A stretch of DNA of 64,000 nucleotides from Fidelibacterota bacterium (GCA_014239435.1 JAAZYX010000025.1:62001-126000), one strand, 5' to 3'. Positions 9,308 through 17,785 are shown, counted from the first letter of the stretch. Notes: generated by a model not told the origin, from the sequence alone. Made by a program: numbers and translations.

Positions 9308-9961
9308 TTAATCAAATAAGGTAACATAATTATACATCACCCAAAAATGTGACAGTGTTCCGCACAGAACAAATATGTGCCAAATTTCATGAGCGCCAAA
9401 AACATTTGGTATTGGATTCGGTTTATTTAGCGCATATACCACGACACCAATCGAATAAAATATTCCTCCAATAAATATCCAAACAAGTGCACCGATTTGA
9501 AGAATTTGAATCATCGGCCAAATAGCTATAACAGACATCCATCCCATAAATATGTATAGAGTGGTGGAAAACCAGTTGGGTAAATCGTTGTAAAAAATCC
9601 GTAATAAGATTCCAAAAAGCGCCAGTCCCCACACCACTCCAAACAAACTCCAGCCCCAAATCCCTCTTAATGGAATCAGGCAAATAGGAGTATAGGTTGA
9701 TGCAATTAATACATAAATCATCGAATGATCCAATTTTTGTAAAATGGCTTCTGCTTTTTTTGAAACAGGAAGCCAATGGTAAAGAGTACTTGCTGTATAG
9801 AGAAGGAAGGTCCCCGAACAAAACACTGAAAATCCTGCTATGTGCCAAGGTTTTACAGGATCAATAGATTCAGATAGGAGCAGATATCCTGCCAAAACAG
9901 CAAATATGGATCCAAGTATATGGATGCCGCCGCTGATGGGTTCTTTCAATTTGAATTTCAT
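9308..9961 (-). CDS. Hemolysin III / PAQR-like seven-TM protein
   Basis: I start this at ATG 9961 (217 residues, MKFKLKEPISGG), one base after the thiolase stop. A longer frame reading into the thiolase gene is rejected. Seven hydrophobic segments and the CREST-superfamily metal motifs are visible: STLYHWLP, LDHSMIYVLIASTYTP and a C-terminal GAHEIWHIFVLCGTLSHFW. Bacterial members (YqfA/YplQ/HlyIII) are poorly understood, and eukaryotic PAQRs act in membrane lipid homeostasis. Its position between thiolase and FadN genes, with one-base spacing, makes it part of the fatty-acid operon and suggests a lipid-linked role, perhaps hydrolase activity. That role is inference. Confidence 0.88.
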   Translation of the reverse strand: MKFKLKEPISGGIHILGSIFAVLAGYLLLSESIDPVKPWHIAGFSVFCSGTFLLYTASTLYHWLPVSKKAEAILQKLDHSMIYVLIASTYTPICLIPLRGIWGWSLFGVVWGLALFGILLRIFYNDLPNWFSTTLYIFMGWMSVIAIWPMIQILQIGALVWIFIGGIFYSIGVVVYALNKPNPIPNVFGAHEIWHIFVLCGTLSHFWVMYNYVTLFD

Positions 9962-9962
9962 G

Positions 9963-11090
9963 TTATCTTTTGAGAATGGTTGCGATTCCCTGGCCGGTAC
10001 CGATGCACATTGTAGCAAGACCAGTGTGAAAATCATTTTGTTCCATTACATTAATGAGCGTCGCAATAATTCTAGATCCGGATGCCCCGAGCGGATGTCC
10101 GAGTGCGATGGCACCGCCGTTTAAATTAATCTTTTCAGAATCCCAGCCAGCCCTTTGTATGACATACAGTGATTGAGCCGCAAATGCTTCATTTAATTCG
10201 ATAGCGTCAATGTTTTCAATCTTTAGTCCGGCATTGTTTAGCGCTTTTTCGGTTGCAGGGATAGGCCCGATTCCCATCCGCTTCCAGTCTACGCCGGCAA
10301 CTCCTCGGCTTTCAATTGCTGCCCGAATTTCCAGATTATTTTTTTCTGCATATTCTCTGCTGGTGATAAGAAGGGCAGCGGCGCCAACAGAAATTGGACT
10401 GCTTGTTGCCGGCGTGATAGATCCGTCTTCTATAAAGGCTGGCCCAAGGCTTTTGATTTTTTCGAGATCAGGTTTTCTCGGACCTTCATCAGCTTCGACT
10501 GTTCCTTCTCCATACATATCAATAGGAATAATCTCATTTTCAAATTTTCCCTCGGATGCTGCTTTTAGCGCTTTTTCATGGGACGTCACCGAAAAGGATT
10601 CTTGCTCATCTCTACTGATGTTCCCCTCTTTTGCGAGTGTTTCCGCCGTTTCGCCCATGCCGATATAATATTCTTGTTCAGCCAATTCAGGATTGAAGTC
10701 CGGTGTAAATCCACCCATCGGGACTGAAAACATATCTTCCACTCCAGCGGCAATCCCGACTTCCAAATCACCGGCTTCAATTCGCGCGCTTATTTGGTGT
10801 ACAGCATCCATAGATGATCCGCAAAAGCGATTTACCACGCTACCGCCCGATTCGGTTGGGAGGCCTGCAAGGATACCAACACCGCGTGCCATCAGCATAC
10901 CTTGCGGTCCTTCAGGGAATGCGCATCCTAGGACCAAGTCCTCAATATCTGTTAATGGGACATTGGGATTTCTTGTCATCAATCCTTTTACAACTTGAGC
11001 CGAAAGATCATCCGGACGAATGCCGATCATTTGTCCATTTTTTAATCCTATTGGTGATCGGACTGCATCAATAATTACAGATTCACTCAT
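9963..11090 (-). CDS. fadA: Acetyl-CoA acyltransferase (3-ketoacyl-CoA thiolase)
   Basis: A 375-residue thiolase with every catalytic landmark: the nucleophilic Cys at about residue 90 (VVNRFCGSSMDAVH), NEAFAAQ near 300, GHPLGASGSR with the catalytic His near 332, and the second Cys in CIGTGQG near 362. It cleaves 3-ketoacyl-CoA to acetyl-CoA and a shortened acyl-CoA. The ATG overlaps the stop of a 44-codon ORF (ATGA), and its own stop lies one base before the HlyIII start, so translation along this operon is tightly coupled. It is slightly shorter than typical FadA but complete. Confidence 0.93.
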   Translation of the reverse strand: MSESVIIDAVRSPIGLKNGQMIGIRPDDLSAQVVKGLMTRNPNVPLTDIEDLVLGCAFPEGPQGMLMARGVGILAGLPTESGGSVVNRFCGSSMDAVHQISARIEAGDLEVGIAAGVEDMFSVPMGGFTPDFNPELAEQEYYIGMGETAETLAKEGNISRDEQESFSVTSHEKALKAASEGKFENEIIPIDMYGEGTVEADEGPRKPDLEKIKSLGPAFIEDGSITPATSSPISVGAAALLITSREYAEKNNLEIRAAIESRGVAGVDWKRMGIGPIPATEKALNNAGLKIENIDAIELNEAFAAQSLYVIQRAGWDSEKINLNGGAIALGHPLGASGSRIIATLINVMEQNDFHTGLATMCIGTGQGIATILKR

Positions 11091-11221
11091 TTTAAACTCC
11101 GATATTTTTTCTGGCGCATTTCTCTATTTATTAAAAACCGATCAATGTTCATCCCATCCATTTCCGTTGGTTTTTTTGGCAGGTTTGTTCTTTTTGATCG
11201 ACATTTTTTCATTACATTCAT
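11087..11221 (-). CDS. 44-residue basic small protein in the fad operon
   Basis: A 44-codon ORF (MNVMKKCRSKRTNLPKKP... ending KKYRSLK) fills the whole gap between the acyl-CoA dehydrogenase and thiolase genes. Its ribosome site AGGAG overlaps the dehydrogenase stop codon (TAGGAG) at good spacing from ATG 11221, and its own stop overlaps the thiolase ATG as ATGA. The product is very basic (many Lys/Arg), has one Cys and no membrane segment or recognised domain. It could be a genuine small regulator or partner of the beta-oxidation enzymes, or a leader ORF coupling translation to thiolase. I do not recognise it. Confidence 0.6.
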   Translation of the reverse strand: MNVMKKCRSKRTNLPKKPTEMDGMNIDRFLINREMRQKKYRSLK

Positions 11222-11230
11222 TCTATTCTC

Positions 11231-13018
11231 CTAAAAAGGGTATCTTTTTTCTTTATAAATATATTCTGCGATATTTTGTTTGAGGTCTATAGTATCAATA
11301 TCCGTATCCAAACATTTTTCAAGTTGTGAGACAATTTCACTGATACGCTTGGGAACACTGCCTTTAAAAATGCGGTTGAATGCTGTCTGAACCATGACTT
11401 GTATATTTTGGTAAGTTTCGGCTGTAAACACTTTCGCGATTTCAATTGGTATAGTTATTTGACCGTTTGACCCAATGGATTGGCTCACGCGGCAGACCGT
11501 TGCTTCAGCGGTATAAACGAGCGTAAACATATCTGCAATCAGGTTTCCCAGCTGCTGTTCATGTTTTAAATCCTGACCATATTCGCATAAAGATTCATGG
11601 AATACGAGCGCGGTTAATCGTTTTACTGTTTCAATTGCTTTTGCTTCGTCTCCGAGCGTTTCTACAATAGTATCACCAAAGTCACGTGACAAAAATGAAT
11701 CCAGATCTTCCATGAATTCCCTTAAAGAGAGCTCTTCCATCAATGCTTTTTTCATCATAAACCCCGTGATAATCAATCGATTAATTTCATTTGTCCCTTC
11801 CCATATTCTCTGAATGCGATTATCCCTGTATTGCCGCGCGAGAGGATATTCCTCGATAAATCCATATCCGCCGTAAATCTGAAGTCCCATATCTGTTACT
11901 TTTGCGCCTGTCTCGCTTCCGAAAATTTTCGCCATAGAAGTTTCTACTGCAAATTTTTCCATGGCTTTGCCTAACTGTTCAGAATAATCCGGATCCGATT
12001 TGTCCAATGCATTTACCGCTTCATCTATAAGGCCAATCGTTCTGTAAATCATGCTATCGCTGGCGTATGTTTGAATGGTCATGTCTGCAACCATTCCTTT
12101 AATGGTATCAAACTGAGCGATAGATTGTCCGAATTGCCGGCGTTCGAGTGCGTACTGAGAGGATCTTTCAATGACAAGTTTGCATCCGCCAAGTTCGGCG
12201 GCAGCAAGCTTAAATCGGCCAATGTTCAGGACATTGTATGCAATGGTCGCGCCTTTGCCTATTTTATATAGCAGGTTTTCTGCTGGAATTTTAGCATCCT
12301 TAAAAATCAGCGAAGTGGTGGATGATCCTTTCATCCCCAGTTTCTTTTCCTCCGGTCCAATTTCGAGCCCGGGTGTGTCTAAATCTACAATAAAAGCTGA
12401 AAATTTGTCACCCGCTACTTGGGCAAATACAATAAAAACATCCGCCCATCCGCCATTGGAGCAAAAACATTTTTCACCGTTAAGGGTATAGTATTTTTCA
12501 TCATCAGAAAGAAAGGCTGTTGTTTTGCCGGAAGTGGCATCACTTCCAGCGGATGGTTCGGTCAGTGCGTATGCTCCAATCCACTCTCCAGAGACTAATT
12601 TTGGTAAATATTTTTCTTTTTGCTCTGCTGTGCCAAACCAAATAATGGGAAGGCTTCCGATACCGGTCTGTACAGAAAAAGTTGTTCCAAATGAACCGGA
12701 TCCCCCAGTTGCGATTCCTTCAACTATGATGGCGGCAGTGATTTTATCCATATCGGTTCCACCGTATTCTTCTGGAGTGTCGGTACCAAGAAGGCCCAAT
12801 TCCCCCATCTCTTTTAGGAGGGAATGACTGAGTTCTTTATCATGTTTATCTATGGCTTCGACATTGGGTAAAATTCGATCCTGTGAAAATTCCTCCATCA
12901 TTTCCTGAATAGCCCTATGATCCTCGGAGAAAAATTCTCTGGAGAATACTTTTTTACTTCCAATGGGTTCTACAAGAAACCGTCCACCTGTTTTTATGTC
13001 TATTACTGGGTCAGCCAT
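11231..13018 (-). CDS. fadE: Acyl-CoA dehydrogenase (FadE type, about 595 aa)
   Basis: The start is ATG 13018 (MADPVIDIKTGG), with AGGAGG 5 bases upstream and an 8-base overlap with the TetR stop. The longer open frame reads back into the regulator gene and is rejected. The 595-residue product has the acyl-CoA dehydrogenase fold: an N-terminal helical domain, the FAD/substrate beta domain with YALTEPSAGSDA, and a C-terminal domain with RRQFGQSIAQFDTIKGM, QIYGGYGFIEEYP and RIWEGTNEINRL (the catalytic base region). A further C-terminal extension of about 150 residues gives the length of Bacillus FadE rather than short-chain enzymes. It performs the first, FAD-dependent step of beta-oxidation and is the first enzyme gene in the operon. 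Confidence 0.92.
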   Translation of the reverse strand: MADPVIDIKTGGRFLVEPIGSKKVFSREFFSEDHRAIQEMMEEFSQDRILPNVEAIDKHDKELSHSLLKEMGELGLLGTDTPEEYGGTDMDKITAAIIVEGIATGGSGSFGTTFSVQTGIGSLPIIWFGTAEQKEKYLPKLVSGEWIGAYALTEPSAGSDATSGKTTAFLSDDEKYYTLNGEKCFCSNGGWADVFIVFAQVAGDKFSAFIVDLDTPGLEIGPEEKKLGMKGSSTTSLIFKDAKIPAENLLYKIGKGATIAYNVLNIGRFKLAAAELGGCKLVIERSSQYALERRQFGQSIAQFDTIKGMVADMTIQTYASDSMIYRTIGLIDEAVNALDKSDPDYSEQLGKAMEKFAVETSMAKIFGSETGAKVTDMGLQIYGGYGFIEEYPLARQYRDNRIQRIWEGTNEINRLIITGFMMKKALMEELSLREFMEDLDSFLSRDFGDTIVETLGDEAKAIETVKRLTALVFHESLCEYGQDLKHEQQLGNLIADMFTLVYTAEATVCRVSQSIGSNGQITIPIEIAKVFTAETYQNIQVMVQTAFNRIFKGSVPKRISEIVSQLEKCLDTDIDTIDLKQNIAEYIYKEKRYPF

Positions 13019-13625
13019 TGCTGCCTCCTGATGTTGATAGTGTGAGTCCCGATAAAATGAAATTTGAAATAGTATTGATGTAGCTCCGTGCATCGATGTC
13101 GCCTGCTTCAAAGATTGTAAACCACATAATGCCTTCTATATTGACCATGATAGACAGCGCAGCAATATCAATATCAATTGATTTGAATTCTCCGGATTTC
13201 ACTCCGTTGGTAAGAATTCCTTTAATTAATTCTAAAAATTCATTATAAACCCGATTCACTTTTTGTTTGAAATCGGCATCTCGCCCTGCCATAGACCAAA
13301 ACTCTAAGAGTGCCTTAAAGACATTGGGGTCATTTTCATATTGATTGATAAAATATTGAAACAGATCCTGAAGTTGCTGACTTGCCGGTTTTTCATCTGC
13401 ATTCATGTGGTTTAAAACCGCACTGTAGCGATTCACCCAAAGATTGACAAGGGAGAGGTATACGTCCTTTTTAGACTTATAATACCAATAAATTGCTCCC
13501 TTACTGAGATTGGATACTTGAACAATGTCATCCATTCTGCTTTTTTCGTAACCTTTTTGCACAATGACTTCCAAGGCAGCACTTAAAATTTGTTCTTTTC
13601 TTATCTGTTGTTGTGAAATATTCAT
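13011..13625 (-). CDS. TetR family regulator of the fad operon
   Basis: A 204-residue TetR/AcrR protein. The N-terminal HTH spans about residues 25-50 (RMDDIVQVSNLSKGAIYWYYKSKKDVYLSL), followed by a helical effector domain. It is the first gene of the beta-oxidation operon and its stop overlaps the acyl-CoA dehydrogenase start. This resembles FadR/YsiA-type TetR repressors that respond to long-chain acyl-CoA, so acyl-CoA is a reasonable but unproven ligand. A 14-base near-palindrome 8 bases upstream of its start is the likely operator. Confidence 0.88.
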   Translation of the reverse strand: MNISQQQIRKEQILSAALEVIVQKGYEKSRMDDIVQVSNLSKGAIYWYYKSKKDVYLSLVNLWVNRYSAVLNHMNADEKPASQQLQDLFQYFINQYENDPNVFKALLEFWSMAGRDADFKQKVNRVYNEFLELIKGILTNGVKSGEFKSIDIDIAALSIMVNIEGIMWFTIFEAGDIDARSYINTISNFILSGLTLSTSGGSNG

Positions 13626-13632
13626 AATATAT

Positions 13633-13646
13633 ACCTACCGGTCGGT
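13633..13646. promoter_or_regulatory. Near-palindromic operator of the fad operon
   Basis: ACCTACCGGTCGGT is a palindrome except for one pair of positions (reverse complement ACCGACCGGTAGGT), located 8 bases before the TetR start. ACCGACCGGT-like cores are common among TetR operators. It lies between the divergent fad operon and the FecA-like receptor gene, nearest to the fad side. Confidence 0.55.
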
Positions 13647-13696
13647 TTAAGTTATAATTTCTACATTTAAGAAACAAAATAATATTAAAAAAAGAT

Positions 13697-13725
13697 TTGA
13701 TTCGAGATGGATATTATATTAAAAT
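13697..13725 (+). promoter_or_regulatory. Putative sigma-70-like promoter of the FecA-like/FTR1 genes
   Basis: TTGATT at 13697-13702 and TAAAAT at 13720-13725 are separated by exactly 17 bases. Each departs little from the -35/-10 consensus. The expected start of transcription near 13732 falls inside the palindrome 13730-13748, a sensible layout for repression. Promoter consensus in this lineage is unknown, so confidence is moderate. Confidence 0.4.
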
Positions 13726-13729
13726 TGTT

Positions 13730-13748
13730 AATGAGACTTGGTCTCATT
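13730..13748. promoter_or_regulatory. Perfect 19-bp palindrome at the iron-uptake promoter
   Basis: AATGAGAC-TTG-GTCTCATT has perfect 8-base arms and a 3-base centre. It sits just downstream of the putative -10 box and about 50 bases before the receptor start. It contains TGA-N9-TCA, the pattern described for the iron-responsive operator of RirA; Fur- or DtxR-family binding is also possible. Since the downstream genes import iron, an iron-dependent repressor site is the best reading. The regulator is not in this window. Confidence 0.5.
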
Positions 13749-13797
13749 TGCGATTATTGCTTCACCTTCAGTTCATTACTTAGAAAAAATTTATATA

Positions 13798-16257
13798 ATG
13801 AAAAAATATTATTCAGTATTCTGCCTTTTGTCAATTTCATTTGCGGAGCCTTTAATTCAGGGATTAGTTCTTGAACAGGCAACTCAAGTTCCCATTGCTT
13901 CCGCCAATGTAAGTATTAAAGGAACGGATATGGGATCTGCATCCAATGAATATGGTTCATTTGCAATTGATGATCTTAGTCCCGGTTCGTATACATTTAT
14001 AGTCACTGCAATGGGGTATGAGAAGGCTGAAATCCCGGTTACAATCAAGAGAGACAGCGATCCGATACAGCTACTGCTCGAAATGGAGAAAGGTGTAATA
14101 GAATTAGATCCTGTCAATGTGATAAAAGACAGAGCAAGTTTGGTGGGATTGTCTCAATCTTTTTTACGGCTTCCCGGCGCAGCATCGTCCATTTCAAAAA
14201 GAGACTTAGCAAAATTCAATGATACGGACATTCACAAAATTATTGCCCGAGTTCCGGGTGTTTATGTTCAGGAAGAAGATGGATATGGACTTAGGCCGAA
14301 TATCGGGATGCGCGGTACCGGTGTTGAACGCAGTTCAAAAATAAACGTGATGGAAGATGGCATTCCGATTGCTCCCGCACCTTACGCATCTCCCGCAGCT
14401 TATTACTCACCTTCTGCAGGAAGAATGGAATCCATCGAAATTCGAAAGGGATCTTCTCAAATAAAATATGGACCCAATACAACTGGCGGTGCATTGAATT
14501 ATATTTCCACATCCATTCCGAAAGCATTTACAATAAAGACTCAAATTGAAAGTGGACAATGGGAATCGGGAAAAAACCATGTTCAACTCGGGAATTCCGG
14601 AGAAACCTTTGGGTATCTTTTTGAATCATTCGGTTCTAAAACCAGTGGATTTAAGCATATCGAAAATTCAAACCTTCCCACTGGATTTGATAAGCAGGAT
14701 TACCTGTTTAAGGGGAGGTTTAATACTCCGGAAGGATTTTTAATTCCCGCTGCTATTGAGTACAAATTTTCTGAAACGAATGAAATCAGTCATGAAACCT
14801 ACCTTGGATTAACTCGTACTGATTTCACTCAGGATCCATTCAATCGATATGCTGCTTCTTCGCTTGATCAAATGATTGGTTATCATAAACAAAATGTATT
14901 GACAGCTGTCATCAAACCTTTTACATCCATGGATATAACAGCAGCATTATACAAAAATGATTTTGACCGAAACTGGTACAAGCTGTCAAAAGTAGGCGGA
15001 AGCGGAATATCTTCCATCCTGAAAGAAGGCAACAGTCATAGCCAATATGCACTGTTAAATGCCGACAATTCGGATAATGATGATTACCAAATCAAAGCCA
15101 ACAATAGAATGTATGAGTCGGTCGGCCTACAAATTGTTACGGCAAACCGATTTAGCTTTTTAGGTACATATCACAGCTTATTAGCTGGGATTCGTATCCA
15201 CACAGATGAAATGGACCGATTTCAAAAAATAGATAAATATGGAATGACGTCCGGAAAATTAATGATGACCACAGAAGGCATTTGGGGAACGGGCAGTAAG
15301 AATAACCGACTGTATGAAGCAGAAGCAATGTCGTATTTTTTAGAGGATGAGATATCTTTACGAAATGTGACAATGACTGCGGGAGTCCGGTTTGAAGAAA
15401 TAGAAGTAAAGCGGTATGATTGGTCCGGAGATGCAGAAGGCGGAAATATATCTTGGAACGATCCGGACAGAACTCTTGATCCTGCACTCAAAAAGAAATC
15501 TCTTCAGGCCGTGGTTCCGGGAATCGGATTGGTTTACAATGTGCATCCAACTATACAGATGTTGGCAGGTGTGCATAAAGGCTTTTCACCTCCGGGTCCC
15601 GGTGTGGATGAGCATGATGATGTAATGGCGGAAGAAAGTATAAATATAGAATGGGGCGGACGCTATCGATATGGCTTCGTTCGTTTTGAGGCGCTTGCAT
15701 TTCATACACGATATTCGAATCTTCTTGGAGATGATACTCAATTCTCAGGTGATGGCACTTATGACCAGTTTAATGCGGGGAAAGTCAATGTGGACGGAAC
15801 CGAATTATCTGCTTCTTATAAGATGAATTTTGGTTCTGTATGGCTACCGTTTTCTCTTAATTATACGTTTACAACAACACAATTTATGACAAGTTTCGAA
15901 AGCGGATTTGAAGCATGGGGTACGGTTGAAAGGGGAGAAGAACTTCCCTATATACCGCGTCATCAAATGTTTTCTGAAGTTGGATTAGTCAAGAATAATT
16001 GGAATATGTATTTACGTTTCCGTCATGTGAGTTCAATGAGGACAGTTGCCGGTGAAGGTGATTTACTTGAAACTGAGAAAACAGACGCATTGTCTTTTGT
16101 CGATTTCTCTGGAAAATATAAGATTTCTAAAAAAGCCGATTTGTTTTTTACCATCAATAATGTCTTAAATACTCAGGGAATTGTAGCTTCCAGACCTGCT
16201 GGCGTAAGGCCAAGCATGCCGAGATCGGCGATGGCGGGAATCACTTTTTCATATTGA
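13798..16257 (+). CDS. TonB-dependent receptor, FecA-like (iron chelate uptake)
   Basis: I choose ATG 13798 (MKKYYSVFCLLSISFA, signal peptide). The longer frame starts with a TTG inside the operator palindrome. The 819-residue product has a carboxypeptidase-regulatory-like beta domain (about 18-95: IQGLVLEQATQVPIASANVSI), a plug (about 110-240, with GMRGTGVERSSKINVMEDG and APAPYASPAAYYSP, strongly FecA-like) and a beta-barrel ending in aromatic Tyr (ITFSY). It should import a ferric chelate such as ferric citrate across the outer membrane with TonB energy. An FTR1-type permease follows after 28 bases, supporting iron as cargo. Confidence 0.85.
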   Translation: MKKYYSVFCLLSISFAEPLIQGLVLEQATQVPIASANVSIKGTDMGSASNEYGSFAIDDLSPGSYTFIVTAMGYEKAEIPVTIKRDSDPIQLLLEMEKGVIELDPVNVIKDRASLVGLSQSFLRLPGAASSISKRDLAKFNDTDIHKIIARVPGVYVQEEDGYGLRPNIGMRGTGVERSSKINVMEDGIPIAPAPYASPAAYYSPSAGRMESIEIRKGSSQIKYGPNTTGGALNYISTSIPKAFTIKTQIESGQWESGKNHVQLGNSGETFGYLFESFGSKTSGFKHIENSNLPTGFDKQDYLFKGRFNTPEGFLIPAAIEYKFSETNEISHETYLGLTRTDFTQDPFNRYAASSLDQMIGYHKQNVLTAVIKPFTSMDITAALYKNDFDRNWYKLSKVGGSGISSILKEGNSHSQYALLNADNSDNDDYQIKANNRMYESVGLQIVTANRFSFLGTYHSLLAGIRIHTDEMDRFQKIDKYGMTSGKLMMTTEGIWGTGSKNNRLYEAEAMSYFLEDEISLRNVTMTAGVRFEEIEVKRYDWSGDAEGGNISWNDPDRTLDPALKKKSLQAVVPGIGLVYNVHPTIQMLAGVHKGFSPPGPGVDEHDDVMAEESINIEWGGRYRYGFVRFEALAFHTRYSNLLGDDTQFSGDGTYDQFNAGKVNVDGTELSASYKMNFGSVWLPFSLNYTFTTTQFMTSFESGFEAWGTVERGEELPYIPRHQMFSEVGLVKNNWNMYLRFRHVSSMRTVAGEGDLLETEKTDALSFVDFSGKYKISKKADLFFTINNVLNTQGIVASRPAGVRPSMPRSAMAGITFSY

Positions 16258-16285
16258 GTTTACCCCATTCTGATTTGCATTACAC

Positions 16286-17113
16286 ATGGCTGAACTGTTA
16301 ATCATTTTTCGGGAAACGCTGGAAGCAGTCCTTATTGTTGGGATTCTTCTCACTTATCTAAGCAAAACCCAAAGAAAAGAATTGATTCCTCGGATATGGC
16401 AGGGCGTTGGGGCCGCGCTATTTCTATCGCTAATAGCATCGATTCTTGTTCAGAATATCGCCGGTGGATTATCCAGTAGTGCTGAAAAAATATTTGAAGG
16501 TGTTGCCATGCTTACAGCAGCAATAGTTTTGGGGACAATGATTGTTTGGATGGCCAAAAACAGTAATATAGCAGTTGAGTTAGAAGGGAAAGCCGAAAAA
16601 ACATTGGAGCAATCCAGCGGTGTTGGATGGGGAATTTTTACACTCGCTTTTATTGCGGTTTTTCGAGAGGGAATAGAAACGGTATTATTCCTATATGGTG
16701 TAATGATTAATCAAGGGAGCGTGTCATTGTTAAGTTCTCTTGCCGGCGCAGCGGGTGCTTTGGGCATCGGTTACCTTATTTTTATCCAGGGACAAAGAGT
16801 GCCGCTAAAAACTTTTTTCAATGTCAGTTCTGTGTTGCTCATTTTTGTCGCCGCCGGCATGGTGGCGTACGGATTTCACGAACTTGAATCCGCAGGAATT
16901 ATCCCGGATACGGGCAGGATTTGGGATGTAAATCCTCCAAAGTTTTCGGACGGTTCTTATCCCGCTTTCCATGATAAAGGGTCCATAGGCGCCATTGCAA
17001 AAGGATTGTTCGGTTGGAACGGAGATCCGAGTTACGCAGAAGTCGGCGCTTGGTTTACTGCGGTTCTCGTCCTCGCATTCGCCTGGCGTCGGGCAAATTC
17101 ATCTGCCAAATAG
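16286..17113 (+). CDS. FTR1/EfeU-family iron permease
   Basis: A 275-residue inner-membrane protein with both REXXE iron-binding motifs of the FTR1 family: RETLE at residues 9-13 and REGIE at 127-131, each in a hydrophobic helix, in a seven-helix layout. FTR1/EfeU proteins move iron across the cytoplasmic membrane, usually with an oxidase partner. No EfeO/EfeB or multicopper oxidase is nearby. The gene follows the FecA-like receptor with a 28-base gap and likely shares its regulated promoter, giving a two-step uptake path. A C-terminal periplasmic region (about 205-255) rich in Trp, Gly and Asp precedes the last helix. Confidence 0.88.
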   Translation: MAELLIIFRETLEAVLIVGILLTYLSKTQRKELIPRIWQGVGAALFLSLIASILVQNIAGGLSSSAEKIFEGVAMLTAAIVLGTMIVWMAKNSNIAVELEGKAEKTLEQSSGVGWGIFTLAFIAVFREGIETVLFLYGVMINQGSVSLLSSLAGAAGALGIGYLIFIQGQRVPLKTFFNVSSVLLIFVAAGMVAYGFHELESAGIIPDTGRIWDVNPPKFSDGSYPAFHDKGSIGAIAKGLFGWNGDPSYAEVGAWFTAVLVLAFAWRRANSSAK

Positions 17114-17165
17114 TACCTCTATAATTCCACTAATTCCTTTGCACTATATTTGATGTGAATGTTAG

Positions 17166-17185
17166 TTTCGACTGCTCAGTCGAAA
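17166..17185. promoter_or_regulatory. 20-bp palindrome, probable TetR operator
   Basis: TTTCGACT-GCTC-AGTCGAAA has perfect 8-base arms and ends 9 bases before the chosen TetR start (ATG 17195). It overlaps an earlier in-frame ATG (17159), which argues against that start. A likely autoregulatory site controlling the TetR/receptor/lipoprotein operon. Confidence 0.55.
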
Positions 17186-17194
17186 TATAGAATA

Positions 17195-17785
17195 ATGGTA
17201 TCTGAACGACAAATTGAAGAAAGAAAAATGCGTCAGGATCGAATCCTGTCCGGAGCGCTTGAAGTGTTCAAATCTAAAGGATTTGATGGTGCAACTATGG
17301 ATGAAATTGCAGCTCAATCCGGATTTGGAAAAGCAACGCTTTATTACTATTTCCATTCAAAGGAGGAAGTCTTTGCAGCGATTTTAGAAAATGGATGGAT
17401 GTCACTATGGTCAAGCCTTGAACCGATTATTGCTGGCGGAGAAGGTCCAAGGCAAACGTTCATAAATGTTTTGCTCAAAATCGCTGAAAATACAAAAGAA
17501 CGTCCGGGACTGTTTGAATTTCTGTTCAATGCCCCGAAAGCAATTGCTTTTGAAGAAGAACCTTGGCGACGGTATCAGCATCGTCTCTATGGCACAATTC
17601 AAGGATTATTAGAGGACGGAATAAAAGCGGGTGAATTTCCGAAACTAGATCCCCAGTTATTATTTAAGGCAATGGGTGGATTGTTTATGGGTCTTGTCCT
17701 GATGGGAGATAAAAATAAACCAGTTTCGGAAAAGGAAGTGGAAGAACTCTTAAATCAACTCATTACGGACCCGACCCAAAAATGA
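17195..17785 (+). CDS. TetR/AcrR family regulator upstream of heme-type receptor
   Basis: I start at ATG 17195 (MVSERQIEERKMRQDRI, 196 residues), because the ATG at 17159 would place the operator palindrome inside the gene. The HTH is at about residues 29-55 (TMDEIAAQSGFGKATLYYYFHSKEEVF). The C-terminal helical domain is of ordinary TetR length, with no ligand evident. Its stop overlaps the ATG of a TonB-dependent receptor (ATGA), so it is translationally coupled to the uptake genes it probably controls. Heme-sensing TetR proteins are known (HrtR), so heme is a possible ligand; this is inference. Confidence 0.85.
   Translation: MVSERQIEERKMRQDRILSGALEVFKSKGFDGATMDEIAAQSGFGKATLYYYFHSKEEVFAAILENGWMSLWSSLEPIIAGGEGPRQTFINVLLKIAENTKERPGLFEFLFNAPKAIAFEEEPWRRYQHRLYGTIQGLLEDGIKAGEFPKLDPQLLFKAMGGLFMGLVLMGDKNKPVSEKEVEELLNQLITDPTQK

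Noticed and set aside
9423-9848. 141-codon minus-strand ORF in another frame of the HlyIII gene
   Set aside because: The HlyIII frame has clear family motifs; this frame is compositionally random.
13738-13797. Upstream TTG extension of the FecA-like receptor
   Set aside because: It would start inside the operator palindrome and put 20 residues before a good signal peptide at ATG 13798.
17159-17194. Earlier ATG for the TetR gene at 17159
   Set aside because: It would place the 20-bp palindrome inside the coding region; ATG 17195 gives a typical TetR N-terminus.
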